This document shows, piece by piece, positions 1 to 5,391 of a stretch of DNA of 10,751 bases. Origin of the DNA: an uncultured Prevotella sp. Lineage in GTDB: Bacteria > Bacteroidota > Bacteroidia > Bacteroidales > Bacteroidaceae. Each line of letters opens with the position of its first letter. Position 1 is the stretch's first letter. Below the pieces are notes generated by a model. It saw only the letters and a list, made by a program, of their open reading frames with translations. It was not told the origin of the DNA and did not search any database. A program made the translations under genes and the position numbers. The stretch spans positions 1-10,751 of the forward strand of contig CAKQDQ010000084.1 of NCBI GenBank assembly GCA_934229335.1, written 5' to 3'.

Positions 1-106
1 CCGCTACAGTGTTTCAGAATAGTTATTTTGTGTGTTATATGAGCGCACAGACCATCTTCCATAGCTTTATGCGGACATTATACGCAATTAAAATGTAATA
101 GTAATG

Positions 107-114
107 CAAAGTTA
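107..114 (-). promoter_or_regulatory. Leftward Bacteroidetes -7 promoter box (TAACTTTG)
   Basis: On the minus strand this reads TAACTTTGC, a full match to the Bacteroidetes -7 consensus TAnnTTTG. No TTG at the usual -33 distance is visible, so only half of the promoter is supported. Transcription would start near position 100 and run off the left edge. In the region it would transcribe, an ATG at 62-60 opens a frame that stays open for 20 codons to the window edge (beginning MEDGLC). I do not recognise that peptide and cannot tell a gene start from an untranslated leader. Confidence 0.45.
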
Positions 115-198
115 CAAAAAAACTCGTGAAAAACAGCTTATTCCAATGATTTATTACATAATTTTATTAGTTTTGTCTACAAATTAAAAACTTTTTTG

Positions 199-206
199 TA
201 CCTTTG
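199..206 (+). promoter_or_regulatory. -7 promoter box of the tRNA-Arg gene (TACCTTTG)
   Basis: TACCTTTG matches the Bacteroidetes -7 consensus and lies 12 bases before the first base of the tRNA. That places the transcription start about 6 bases upstream of mature tRNA. A TTTG at 172-175 is the nearest -33-like element. Its spacing is about 23 bases, slightly longer than usual. Confidence 0.65.
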
Positions 207-218
207 CATCTACAAGTG

Positions 219-290
219 GCACCCGTAGTTCAATGGATAGAATGGAAGATTCCGGTTCTTCAGATTAGGGTTCGATTCCCTACGGGTGTA
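219..290 (+). tRNA. tRNA-Arg (anticodon CCG)
   Basis: The sequence folds into a complete cloverleaf. The 7-bp acceptor stem is GCACCCG with CGGGTGT, including one G-U pair at the end. The D-stem is GTTC/GAAT. The anticodon stem is GAAGA/TCTTC around the loop TTCCGGT. The T-stem is TAGGG/CCCTA around TTCGATT. The anticodon CCG reads the Arg codon CGG. Position 290 (A) is the discriminator base. It is followed by CCT, so the CCA tail is not encoded and must be added by the nucleotidyltransferase. No copy of the tRNA 3' end was seen elsewhere in the window, so there is no sign of an integrated element using it as an attachment site. Confidence 0.95.
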
Positions 291-455
291 CCTATTGTTT
301 AAAAGCGGCTGTATGTTACTGCTATGCTATTTTACCCCTTATAAGATAACGCTCTTAAATGGTAACATGTGCTCTTTATGACCTGCTGATTTTCAATCTC
401 TTATTGATAAAAATCAAAAAAACGACTCTTTATACTCAGAAAAAGACGGTAAAAA

Positions 456-486
456 TTGTAAAAATAACGAAAAGTGTATAACTTTG
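456..486 (+). promoter_or_regulatory. Strong promoter of the orphan small RNA
   Basis: A TTG at 456-458 is followed, after a 20-base spacer, by TAACTTTG at 479-486. This is the best -33/-7 pair in the window and fits the Bacteroidetes housekeeping sigma-factor consensus closely. The predicted transcription start is near 493. No coding sequence lies downstream on this strand before the convergent acetyltransferase gene, so the promoter seems to serve only the short RNA at 493-553. Confidence 0.7.
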
Positions 487-492
487 CATCGT

Positions 493-553
493 GTTTTTCA
501 TAGTATTAGATTTAAGGTTAACAAAGATTGGGGCTCAGCGGAGCCCTTTTTTT
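493..553 (+). ncRNA. Orphan short transcript / leader RNA ending in a terminator
   Basis: A predicted transcript of about 60 nt starts just after a strong promoter and ends in a GC-rich hairpin with a T-run. Its body holds TATTAGATTT (504-513), four bases, then TTAACAAA (518-525). The same two blocks, with a 6-base spacer, occur in the pheS leader at about the same distance from its promoter, so this is probably a conserved 5' leader family and not random intergenic DNA. I have an unverified impression of similar leaders in other Bacteroidetes. No ATG begins a useful reading frame in it. It could be an independent small RNA, or an attenuator-type leader whose gene has been lost. Confidence 0.5.
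530..553 (+). terminator. Intrinsic terminator of the orphan RNA
   Basis: GGGCTC (531-536) pairs perfectly with GAGCCC (541-546) around the tetraloop AGCG. Seven T residues (547-553) follow directly. This is a textbook rho-independent terminator on the plus strand. The next plus-strand gene is nearly 3 kb away, so it ends the short RNA and not a gene in this window. Confidence 0.8.
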
Positions 554-567
554 GTGTCTTTTAGGTT

Positions 568-714
568 GGGACGGAGCAATTATGTTCATTGCTTCACGCC
601 CTGTTTCGCCTATTTGATAGTGTGATTTTTTTTGGCGTATATTATTATCACTATCCAGTCGCCTGTTAATCTCTATCAAATCGTGTCACTATTTCTATCT
701 AATCGTTACACGAT
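568..714. repeat. Cluster of imperfect inverted repeats, no gene
   Basis: This intergenic stretch has several short inverted repeats. AGCAAT/ATTGCT (575-580, 588-593) is flanked by GGG and CCC, giving a possible stem over 568-601. ATTTGATAG (612-620) is inverted as CTATCAAAT (673-681). ATCGTGT (680-686) is inverted as ACACGAT (708-714). Variants of CTATC/GATAG recur between them. It lies downstream of both the rightward orphan RNA and the leftward elaA-type gene, and no stem has a convincing T-run. It may be a degraded small repeat element or overlapping 3' structures. No coding potential was seen. Confidence 0.35.
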
Positions 715-776
715 AGCTATCTTCTTGCATAGACTATAAATTCTTGCTGTTAAGTAGATTGCTTATTGATTGTGGA

Positions 777-1250
777 TTATTGTACCACTTTATAGCGCAT
801 ATGCAGGTGTAATAGTCCTTCCATCATGAACGGCTCTGATATGGCTGTAAAACCGATTTTCTCGTAGAAGAGTTGTTTTGTTAGCTGTGCCTCTATATCT
901 ATGAATTTCAAATTTGCATTGAGAGTTACTGCTGTCTCAATAGCAGCTTCTACGACAATTTTACCGTAGCCTTTCCCTCGTTCTGTGGATATTACTCTGC
1001 CGATACTTAGTTCCTCCATCTTTGTGTTCTGAGGACATATTCTACACATTGCCACTATCTTGTCCTCATATGTCAACCATAGGTGAAGGGATTTTTGATC
1101 TGTGTAGTCTAAATCTTGGTATACACATTGTTGTTCTACGATAAAAACCTCAGAGCGTATGTGTAGCAAATCGTACAACTCTTGTTTAGTCAGCGAGTCA
1201 AAATCTTTTATGTGTAGTTGACAACCTTTTATTAACGTAGTCTTATTCAT
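777..1250 (-). CDS. ElaA-like GNAT family N-acetyltransferase
   Basis: The 157-residue protein matches the ElaA subfamily of the GNAT superfamily in length and layout. These enzymes transfer an acetyl group from acetyl-CoA to an amine. The physiological substrate of ElaA is not settled. The N-terminal part has LYDLLHIRSEVFIVEQ (26-40) and YQDLD (44-48), which is the ElaA hallmark (RxxVFVVEQ..YQDxD). GRVIS at 84-88 leads into the acetyl-CoA loop RGKGYG (91-96), fitting R/Q-x-x-G-x-G. AQ at 121-122 and FYEKIGF (128-134) complete the fold. The ATG at 1250 gives the family's usual length, and no Shine-Dalgarno is visible, as is normal here. It lies 59 bases downstream of the FKBP gene on the same strand, so the two may be cotranscribed. 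The gene looks intact. The family assignment is firm, but the substrate is unknown. Confidence 0.85.
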   Translation of the reverse strand: MNKTTLIKGCQLHIKDFDSLTKQELYDLLHIRSEVFIVEQQCVYQDLDYTDQKSLHLWLTYEDKIVAMCRICPQNTKMEELSIGRVISTERGKGYGKIVVEAAIETAVTLNANLKFIDIEAQLTKQLFYEKIGFTAISEPFMMEGLLHLHMRYKVVQ

Positions 1251-1309
1251 TTATAGAGTCTTCAATTAAGTGATTTTATAGAAAATTTCAACAATTACGA
1301 AGTTAACTG

Positions 1310-1708
1310 TTATGCTATTCCTATTAGCTCTATTTCAAAAATCAGTGTAGAACCTCCAGGGATACCTGGTTGTGAAAATTTACCGTATCCCATTTCGGCT
1401 GGTATATACACTTCCCATTTGTCACCAATGCACATCTCTTGCATCGCTATTATCCATCCTTCTATCAAATCGCTTAATCTGATGGCTAATGGAACACCAC
1501 CTCTACTGCTGTCAAACACTTTACCGTCTATGGTCTTACCAGTATAGTGAGCTGTAATTACGCTACGGATATTGGGATGTTTACCGTCATTGTTTCCCGC
1601 TGATAGGACTTTATAGTACACTCCGTTACGCAGAGACTTAATACCTTCTTGTTGAGAGACCTTTTCCAGAAATTGTCTATTAGCCAGTATGTAGTCCTTT
1701 TTCTTCAT
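1310..1708 (-). CDS. FKBP-type peptidyl-prolyl cis-trans isomerase
   Basis: This 132-residue protein catalyses cis-trans isomerisation of X-Pro bonds and helps proteins fold. A short N-terminal helical segment (about 1-30) precedes one FKBP domain (about 45-131). Residues corresponding to the FK506/proline pocket of FKBP12 are present: Y55 in AHYTG, F65-D66 in KVFDSS, LIEGW (81-85) with W85 at the pocket floor, Y108 in MGYG, and F124 in LIFEIEL. There is no signal peptide or lipobox, so it should be cytoplasmic. Many Bacteroidetes relatives are instead exported lipoproteins. The start at 1708 (ATG, MKKKDYI) is the first in frame after a stop-rich region. It precedes the acetyltransferase gene by 59 bases. 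No clear -7 box is visible upstream, so its promoter is undefined. Read-through from pheS is unlikely because of the terminator between them. Confidence 0.9.
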   Translation of the reverse strand: MKKKDYILANRQFLEKVSQQEGIKSLRNGVYYKVLSAGNNDGKHPNIRSVITAHYTGKTIDGKVFDSSRGGVPLAIRLSDLIEGWIIAMQEMCIGDKWEVYIPAEMGYGKFSQPGIPGGSTLIFEIELIGIA

Positions 1709-2033
1709 CTGTTTAACTTATATATTTATTCTTGTTTATGATTATTTGCGGTATAATGGTTGCATGATTCAAGAATAGAGTTTCTCTTGAAGGTGGTTAT
1801 ACGAATTAGTTTTGTTATATTTCGAGTCGATTTTCGATATCAAAGCGTTAGTGAGCATTGCTCTTCCCCGAAAAACGGAGGGGGAAATGAATGCGGAAAG
1901 GGGTAAGCTATGATGTGCATAACGACTGAACGAACTTCTGGCTTGAACAGAAAAGAGACTCCAAGATGCCAAATACCACTCTGTGAGATAAAATCATTGA
2001 TGCGGCGGTAATTTATAGAATCACCCTTAACAC
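1709..2033. other. Intergenic stretch without a convincing gene; small palindromes
   Basis: This gap lies between the FKBP start and the pheS terminator. Two overlapping minus-strand reading frames of under 70 codons cross it, but they look spurious: their peptides are rich in S/F/P and match no domain I know. What is visible is structure. GAGCATTGCTC is a palindrome at 1853-1863. It is followed by TTCCCC/GGGGAA (1864-1869, 1881-1886) enclosing CCG-AAAAA-CGG. The 18-bp repeat also found after murB lies at 2013-2030. The stretch could be a dispersed non-coding repeat of the genome. No clear FKBP promoter was found. Confidence 0.4.
2013..2030 (-). repeat. 18-bp repeat copy 1 (TTAAGGGTGATTCTATAA)
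   Basis: On the minus strand this reads TTAAGGGTGATTCTATAA, identical over 18 bases to 5308-5325 on the plus strand. It lies directly beyond the T-run of the pheS terminator. In both copies the sequence is in the sense direction of the gene that ends just before it. It continues here as ATTACCGCC, and a near-inverse of that block (GGTGGTAAT) occurs at 5361-5369 near the other copy. Confidence 0.6.
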
Positions 2034-2093
2034 AAAAATACCTCAAGGATACATTTATGCAAAAGAATATACTTTTGAAAATATCCTCGAGGT
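2034..2093 (-). terminator. Two-tier intrinsic terminator of pheS
   Basis: On the minus strand ACCTCGAGGATA (2093-2082) pairs along 12 positions, one a G-U, with TATCCTTGAGGT (2051-2040). Inside its loop a second perfect stem CAAAAG/CTTTTG (2077-2072, 2065-2060) sits with a 6-base loop. TATTTTTG follows the outer stem, giving a five-T tail. It lies 43 bases beyond the pheS stop codon, so it should end the pheS transcript and separate it from the FKBP gene. The nested architecture is unusual for a simple terminator and may also protect the mRNA 3' end. Confidence 0.65.
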
Positions 2094-2135
2094 GTTGTCT
2101 GTATAATTAATATTGGCTACCTTATGTCCATTTTT

Positions 2136-3176
2136 TTAGTTTGCTGATTCAAATTCTTTCAAGAATCGTTTGTCATTCTCTGAGAACATGCGCAAATCAC
2201 TAACCTGATACTTCAAGTTGGTAATTCTCTCTACTCCCAGTCCAAAAGCGTAGCCTGTATATTTCTTTGAATCTATGCCACAAAGCTCAAGTACGTTAGG
2301 GTCAACCATTCCGCAACCCAGAATCTCTACCCAACCAGTGTGTTTGCAGAATCCACAACCTACACCGCCACAGATGTGGCATGAGATATCCATTTCGGCA
2401 GAAGGTTCTGTAAATGGGAAGTATGAAGGGCGCAGGCGTATTTTTGTTTCTGGTCCAAACATCTCTTGTGCGAACGTCAGCATTACCTGCTTTAGGTCCG
2501 TAAACGATACGTTTTCGTCTATATACAAACCTTCTATCTGATGGAAAAAGCAGTGAGCACGCGCTGTGATGGCTTCGTTTCTGTAAACACGTCCAGGGCA
2601 GATTACACGTATAGGAGGCTTCTGTGTCTCCATTACCCTTGCCTGAACACTTGATGTATGTGATCTAAGCAGTATGTTCTTTGTAACATCATTCAGTGGG
2701 CTTTCTTCTACGAAGAATGTGTCCTGCATATCTCGTGCAGGGTGATCTGCTGCGAAATTCATCTTTGTGAAGATGTGCAGATCGTCCTCTACCTCTGGAC
2801 CGTCAGCAAGAGTAAAGCCCATGCGTTGGAAAATCTCTACTATTTCGTTTTTCACGATTGACAGTGGATGGCGTGTACCTAACTCTATAGGGTAGGGAGT
2901 ACGTGTAAGGTCTATGTTTTCGTCTACTGTGTCTTGAGAATTTACTTGACTGCGAAGATCGTTTATCTTCTCCATTGCAAGTTGCTTCAGCTCGTTTATC
3001 TTTATACCAACGGTCTTTTTATCTTCGGGAGCTACGTTTCTGAAGTCCTGCATCAGTGCGTTTATCTCTCCTTTTTTAGACAAGTACTTTAAGCGTAAAG
3101 CCTCAATCTCTTCTGCGTCAGTGGCCTGTAATGCACTAATCTCTTTAATGAGATTCTCTATTTTCTGTAGTAACAT
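2136..3176 (-). CDS. pheS: Phenylalanine-tRNA ligase alpha subunit
   Basis: PheS is the catalytic subunit of the cytoplasmic alpha2-beta2 phenylalanyl-tRNA synthetase, which charges tRNA-Phe. At 346 residues it has the normal length. An N-terminal coiled coil (about 1-85) for tRNA binding is followed by the class II core. Landmarks are DGPEVEDD (125-132), HPARDMQDTFF (145-155), the motif 2 region GRVYRNEAITARAHCFFHQIEG (195-216, in part), and motif 3 FGLGVER (311-317). A310 before motif 3 is the small residue that sets the Phe pocket size. A Cys4 set, C266/C269/C274/C277, forms a zinc-ribbon-like insertion seen in Bacteroidetes PheS and absent from the E. coli enzyme. pheT is not adjacent, so the subunits are encoded apart. 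A leftward -7 box and a conserved leader element precede it, and a terminator follows it. Confidence 0.97.
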   Translation of the reverse strand: MLLQKIENLIKEISALQATDAEEIEALRLKYLSKKGEINALMQDFRNVAPEDKKTVGIKINELKQLAMEKINDLRSQVNSQDTVDENIDLTRTPYPIELGTRHPLSIVKNEIVEIFQRMGFTLADGPEVEDDLHIFTKMNFAADHPARDMQDTFFVEESPLNDVTKNILLRSHTSSVQARVMETQKPPIRVICPGRVYRNEAITARAHCFFHQIEGLYIDENVSFTDLKQVMLTFAQEMFGPETKIRLRPSYFPFTEPSAEMDISCHICGGVGCGFCKHTGWVEILGCGMVDPNVLELCGIDSKKYTGYAFGLGVERITNLKYQVSDLRMFSENDKRFLKEFESAN

Positions 3177-3226
3177 AGTTTATGATTGTTTTCTTGTCGT
3201 TATGCTTTTATCGAGAAACAAAGTTG

Positions 3227-3250
3227 TTTGTTAATCGACAAAATCTAATA
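3227..3250 (-). promoter_or_regulatory. pheS leader element shared with the orphan RNA
   Basis: On the minus strand this reads TATTAGATTT, six bases, then TTAACAAA. The orphan RNA has the same two blocks four bases apart at 504-525. In both cases the element begins about 17-20 bases after the -7 box, so it sits near the 5' end of each transcript. Here the TTAACAAA block can also form AACAAA/TTTGTT around CAAC, placing a small hairpin right after it. The match covers 18 fixed positions and the shared location supports a functional 5' leader. Its role is unknown. Confidence 0.5.
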
Positions 3251-3270
3251 ACTTTAATCTAAATTTGATG

Positions 3271-3278
3271 CAAAGTTA
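3271..3278 (-). promoter_or_regulatory. -7 promoter box of pheS (TAACTTTG)
   Basis: The minus strand reads TAACTTTGC, the same -7 box as in the orphan RNA promoter. A start near 3264 would give a leader of about 88 nt before the pheS ATG. The nearest TTG upstream is only 12 bases away, so the -33 element is not well defined. It is arranged back to back with the rightward box at 3322-3329. Confidence 0.6.
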
Positions 3279-3321
3279 ATAAAATCTTTTCAAAAAATGA
3301 GTTTATTTTGAAAAATAGTTG

Positions 3322-3329
3322 TACTTTTG
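3322..3329 (+). promoter_or_regulatory. -7 promoter box of the lipoprotein-murB operon (TACTTTTG)
   Basis: TACTTTTG followed by C fits TAnnTTTG. A start near 3336 would give a leader of roughly 97 nt before the lipoprotein ATG. No TTG stands at the expected -33 distance. It is the only good rightward box in the divergent region between pheS and the lipoprotein gene. Confidence 0.55.
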
Positions 3330-3432
3330 CATAAATATTTGTTTTTGCCATGAATATTGCTTGGTGTTATGCAATCTGTTATAGACAGCGATAATGTCGA
3401 TTTATTCATGCGTCAAAATATAAGAAATAGCA

Positions 3433-4281
3433 ATGAAACTGAATGTATTATTCGTAGTGGGAGTGACCGTATCCTCGCTTTTTATCGCTACGGGATGTAA
3501 TGAAAAGGGTTCTAAGGGTACTGATTCGCTGGAGGTTGACAGCTCTGCTGTTGATGCTATGGCAAATGATTCTATTGCGGAGGTAATAGAGGAGACACCT
3601 ATGCCTGTTGCTGCAGACGAATTGTTTGATGACTTTTTCTTTAATTTCGCTGCAAGCCGTAAGATTCAGAAAGAGAGGATTGTTTTCCCACTCCTTGTTG
3701 ATAATTTTGGAACAGAGAAGAAAATAGAGGAAAGACAATGGAAACGGGAAAGATTCTTTATGCCCCAAGGTTATTATACATTGATATTTCATAAATACAG
3801 TCAGACGAAGTTGGTGAAAGACACAACGGTGTCTGATGTTACTGTAGAAAAAATTATAATTCCAAAAGGAATTGTTACGGAATGGCATTTTAAGCGTGAA
3901 CGTGGTCTATGGCACATGAACAGCATCAAGAAGCTGAAAATAAAAAATCATGCTGATGTAACATTCTTGAAATTCTATGAACGTTTTGCTACGGATTCAG
4001 CCTTTCAACAGCACTCTCTGTATGATCCTGTCATATTTACGGGTCCTGACCCTGATGATGATTTCTCAACTATGACTGGTGAGGTGTTGCCAGAGCAATG
4101 GCCTATGTTTGCTCCATGGCTTCCTTCAGGAACTATATATAACATTATATATGGTTCAGAACCTTACCCTGACACCAACTTTAGGGTTTTCATGCTCAGA
4201 GGTATCTCTAATGGAATGCAGATGGAGATGCAGTTCGTAAAGTCAGCTGGTAAATGGCGTCTAAAGAAGATTAATACATAA
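3433..4281 (+). CDS. Exported lipoprotein, probably DUF4348 family
   Basis: This 282-residue protein begins with a lysine and a hydrophobic stretch ending in IATGC. Cys22 is the likely lipidated residue, so the protein should be anchored in an envelope membrane. A low-complexity acidic/serine linker (about 23-62) leads to two related halves. Each has an aromatic start (FDDFFFNFA at 65-73, FLKFYERFA at 178-186), a middle beta region, and an end of the form W-x(n)-I-K-K-L/I (W160...IKKL, W275...KKI). This looks like an internal duplication of an NTF2-like domain. From memory it resembles DUF4348 proteins of Bacteroidales, whose function is unknown. It is the first gene of an apparent operon, with murB 22 bases downstream, which suggests an envelope role but proves none. 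The start codon is the only one that precedes the signal sequence. Confidence 0.75.
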   Translation: MKLNVLFVVGVTVSSLFIATGCNEKGSKGTDSLEVDSSAVDAMANDSIAEVIEETPMPVAADELFDDFFFNFAASRKIQKERIVFPLLVDNFGTEKKIEERQWKRERFFMPQGYYTLIFHKYSQTKLVKDTTVSDVTVEKIIIPKGIVTEWHFKRERGLWHMNSIKKLKIKNHADVTFLKFYERFATDSAFQQHSLYDPVIFTGPDPDDDFSTMTGEVLPEQWPMFAPWLPSGTIYNIIYGSEPYPDTNFRVFMLRGISNGMQMEMQFVKSAGKWRLKKINT

Positions 4282-4303
4282 GAGAAGAATAACATATCCT
4301 ACT

Positions 4304-5311
4304 ATGCAGAGCTTGCTCAAATATAACACATTTGGAATAGACCAGTCTTGTCGCAAGGTATATGAACCAACAACAGTCGAGGAGTTAACAAATATCCTTC
4401 CTACGCTACGTAAGGAGCCATTACTCGTTGTTGGTGGTGGTAGTAACTTACTGCTAACAAAAGATTTTAATGGTAATGTGCTGCATCCATTGATGAAAGG
4501 CATAGAGATAGAAGAGCTATCATCAGATTCTACCAAAATACTAATGCGCTGTGGAGCAGGAGAGGTATGGGATGAAGTTATAGCATATGCGGTCTCACAT
4601 GGTTACTATGGCATGGAGAATATGTCATACATACCAGGTAATGTCGGTGCCTCTGCTATTCAGAACGTTGGCGCCTATGGCGTTGAAGCCAAAGACGTTA
4701 TTTATCGTATTGAAGCTATAGACATAAGTACAGGCGAGAATATGAAGTTCTCATGTGCAGATTGTGGATATGATTATCGATACAGTAAGTTTAAGGATGT
4801 ATGGAAAGGTAAATATATAGTGACACACGTAACATACTGTCTGTCACGTATCTTTCAGCCAGTGCTTGACTATGGAAACATAAAGAAGATTCTTACAGAG
4901 GATAAAGGCAAAAAACTTAATGATATAACAGCAATGGATGTGAGAGACGCTGTGATAGAAATAAGAAAAGCGAAGTTGCCTGACCCGAAAGAAGAAGGTA
5001 ACGCGGGTTCATTTTTTATGAATCCTATTATTGACAGAGAGAAGTATGAGCAACTTGTGACAGCGTATCCTAATATTCCATACTATGTGGTGGGAGATAG
5101 GTTTAAGATTCCTGCTGGTTGGATGATAGAACAATGTGGCTGGAAGGGGAAAACTCTTGGTAAAGCTGGAGTACACCCAAAACAAGCATTAGTGCTCGTC
5201 AATAAAGGCGGAGCTAAGGGAGAAGACATTGTAGCTTTATCTGATGCAATACGTCATGATGTTAAGGAAAAATTTGGAATAGACATAAAACCAGAGGTTA
5301 ACATCATTTAA
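4304..5311 (+). CDS. murB: UDP-N-acetylenolpyruvoylglucosamine reductase
   Basis: MurB uses NADPH and FAD to reduce UDP-GlcNAc-enolpyruvate to UDP-N-acetylmuramate, the second committed step of peptidoglycan synthesis, in the cytoplasm. The 335-residue protein fits the E. coli-like type I enzyme. FAD-binding segments are seen as LVVGGGSNLL (41-50) and MSYIPGNVGASAIQNVGAYG (107-126). The catalytic set is present: R159 in DYRYSKF, the proton donor S236 in GNAGSFFMNP, and E331 near the C-terminus in IKPEVN. The tyrosine-bearing loop around 158-160 supports type I. The ATG at 4304 lies 22 bases after the lipoprotein stop and is preceded by an AGAGAAG stretch, a possible weak ribosome site. Its stop codon lies inside an 18-bp repeat. 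Nothing suggests damage. Confidence 0.96.
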   Translation: MQSLLKYNTFGIDQSCRKVYEPTTVEELTNILPTLRKEPLLVVGGGSNLLLTKDFNGNVLHPLMKGIEIEELSSDSTKILMRCGAGEVWDEVIAYAVSHGYYGMENMSYIPGNVGASAIQNVGAYGVEAKDVIYRIEAIDISTGENMKFSCADCGYDYRYSKFKDVWKGKYIVTHVTYCLSRIFQPVLDYGNIKKILTEDKGKKLNDITAMDVRDAVIEIRKAKLPDPKEEGNAGSFFMNPIIDREKYEQLVTAYPNIPYYVVGDRFKIPAGWMIEQCGWKGKTLGKAGVHPKQALVLVNKGGAKGEDIVALSDAIRHDVKEKFGIDIKPEVNII

Positions 5312-5325
5312 GGGTGATTCTATAA
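5308..5325 (+). repeat. 18-bp repeat copy 2, overlapping the murB stop
   Basis: TTAAGGGTGATTCTATAA is identical to the minus-strand sequence at 2030-2013. The murB stop codon TAA (5309-5311) is part of it. A looser echo follows: TTCTATAAGTTAG (5318-5330) resembles TTCTATTAATTAAG (5336-5349). A chance exact 18-base match in a window of this size is unlikely, even allowing for AT richness. Confidence 0.6.
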
Positions 5326-5350
5326 GTTAGCTTTGTTCTATTAATTAAGT

Positions 5351-5382
5351 TTTACGTAACGGTGGTAATTTACGTGACCACC
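5351..5382 (+). promoter_or_regulatory. Possible pseudoknot or alternative hairpins before the hydrolase start
   Basis: CGTAA (5355-5359) can pair with TTACG (5370-5374). GGTGGT (5361-5366), which lies in that loop, can pair with ACCACC (5377-5382). The order of the four arms is that of an H-type pseudoknot; alternatively the two stems are mutually exclusive. TTTACGT also occurs twice (5351-5357, 5369-5375). The structure ends 9 bases before the preferred ATG of the next gene, close enough to affect ribosome access. This is inference from pairing only. Confidence 0.3.
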
Positions 5383-5391
5383 CATCAAGCA

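Noticed and set aside
1769..2046. Two overlapping minus-strand frames of 67 and 68 codons between FKBP and pheS
   Set aside because: They overlap in different frames, match no known domain, and lie over palindromes, the repeat and part of the pheS terminator. They look like non-coding repeat sequence read as protein.
2060..2077. TACTTTTG on the plus strand inside the pheS terminator as a promoter
   Set aside because: No -33 element and no plus-strand gene follow; the bases are explained by the inner terminator stem.
2275..2541. Plus-strand frame of 88 codons inside pheS
   Set aside because: It is antisense to a clearly conserved gene and its proline/serine-rich peptide is a shadow of pheS codon use.
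3408..3421. ATGCGTCAAAATAT shared with 10543-10556
   Set aside because: A 14-base AT-rich match is within reach of chance in a window of this size, and the surrounding bases and gene contexts differ.
5362..5391. GTG start giving ten extra residues to the PhnP-like hydrolase
   Set aside because: The extension is not part of the family fold and lies in the structured leader; ATG at 5392 gives the usual N-terminus.
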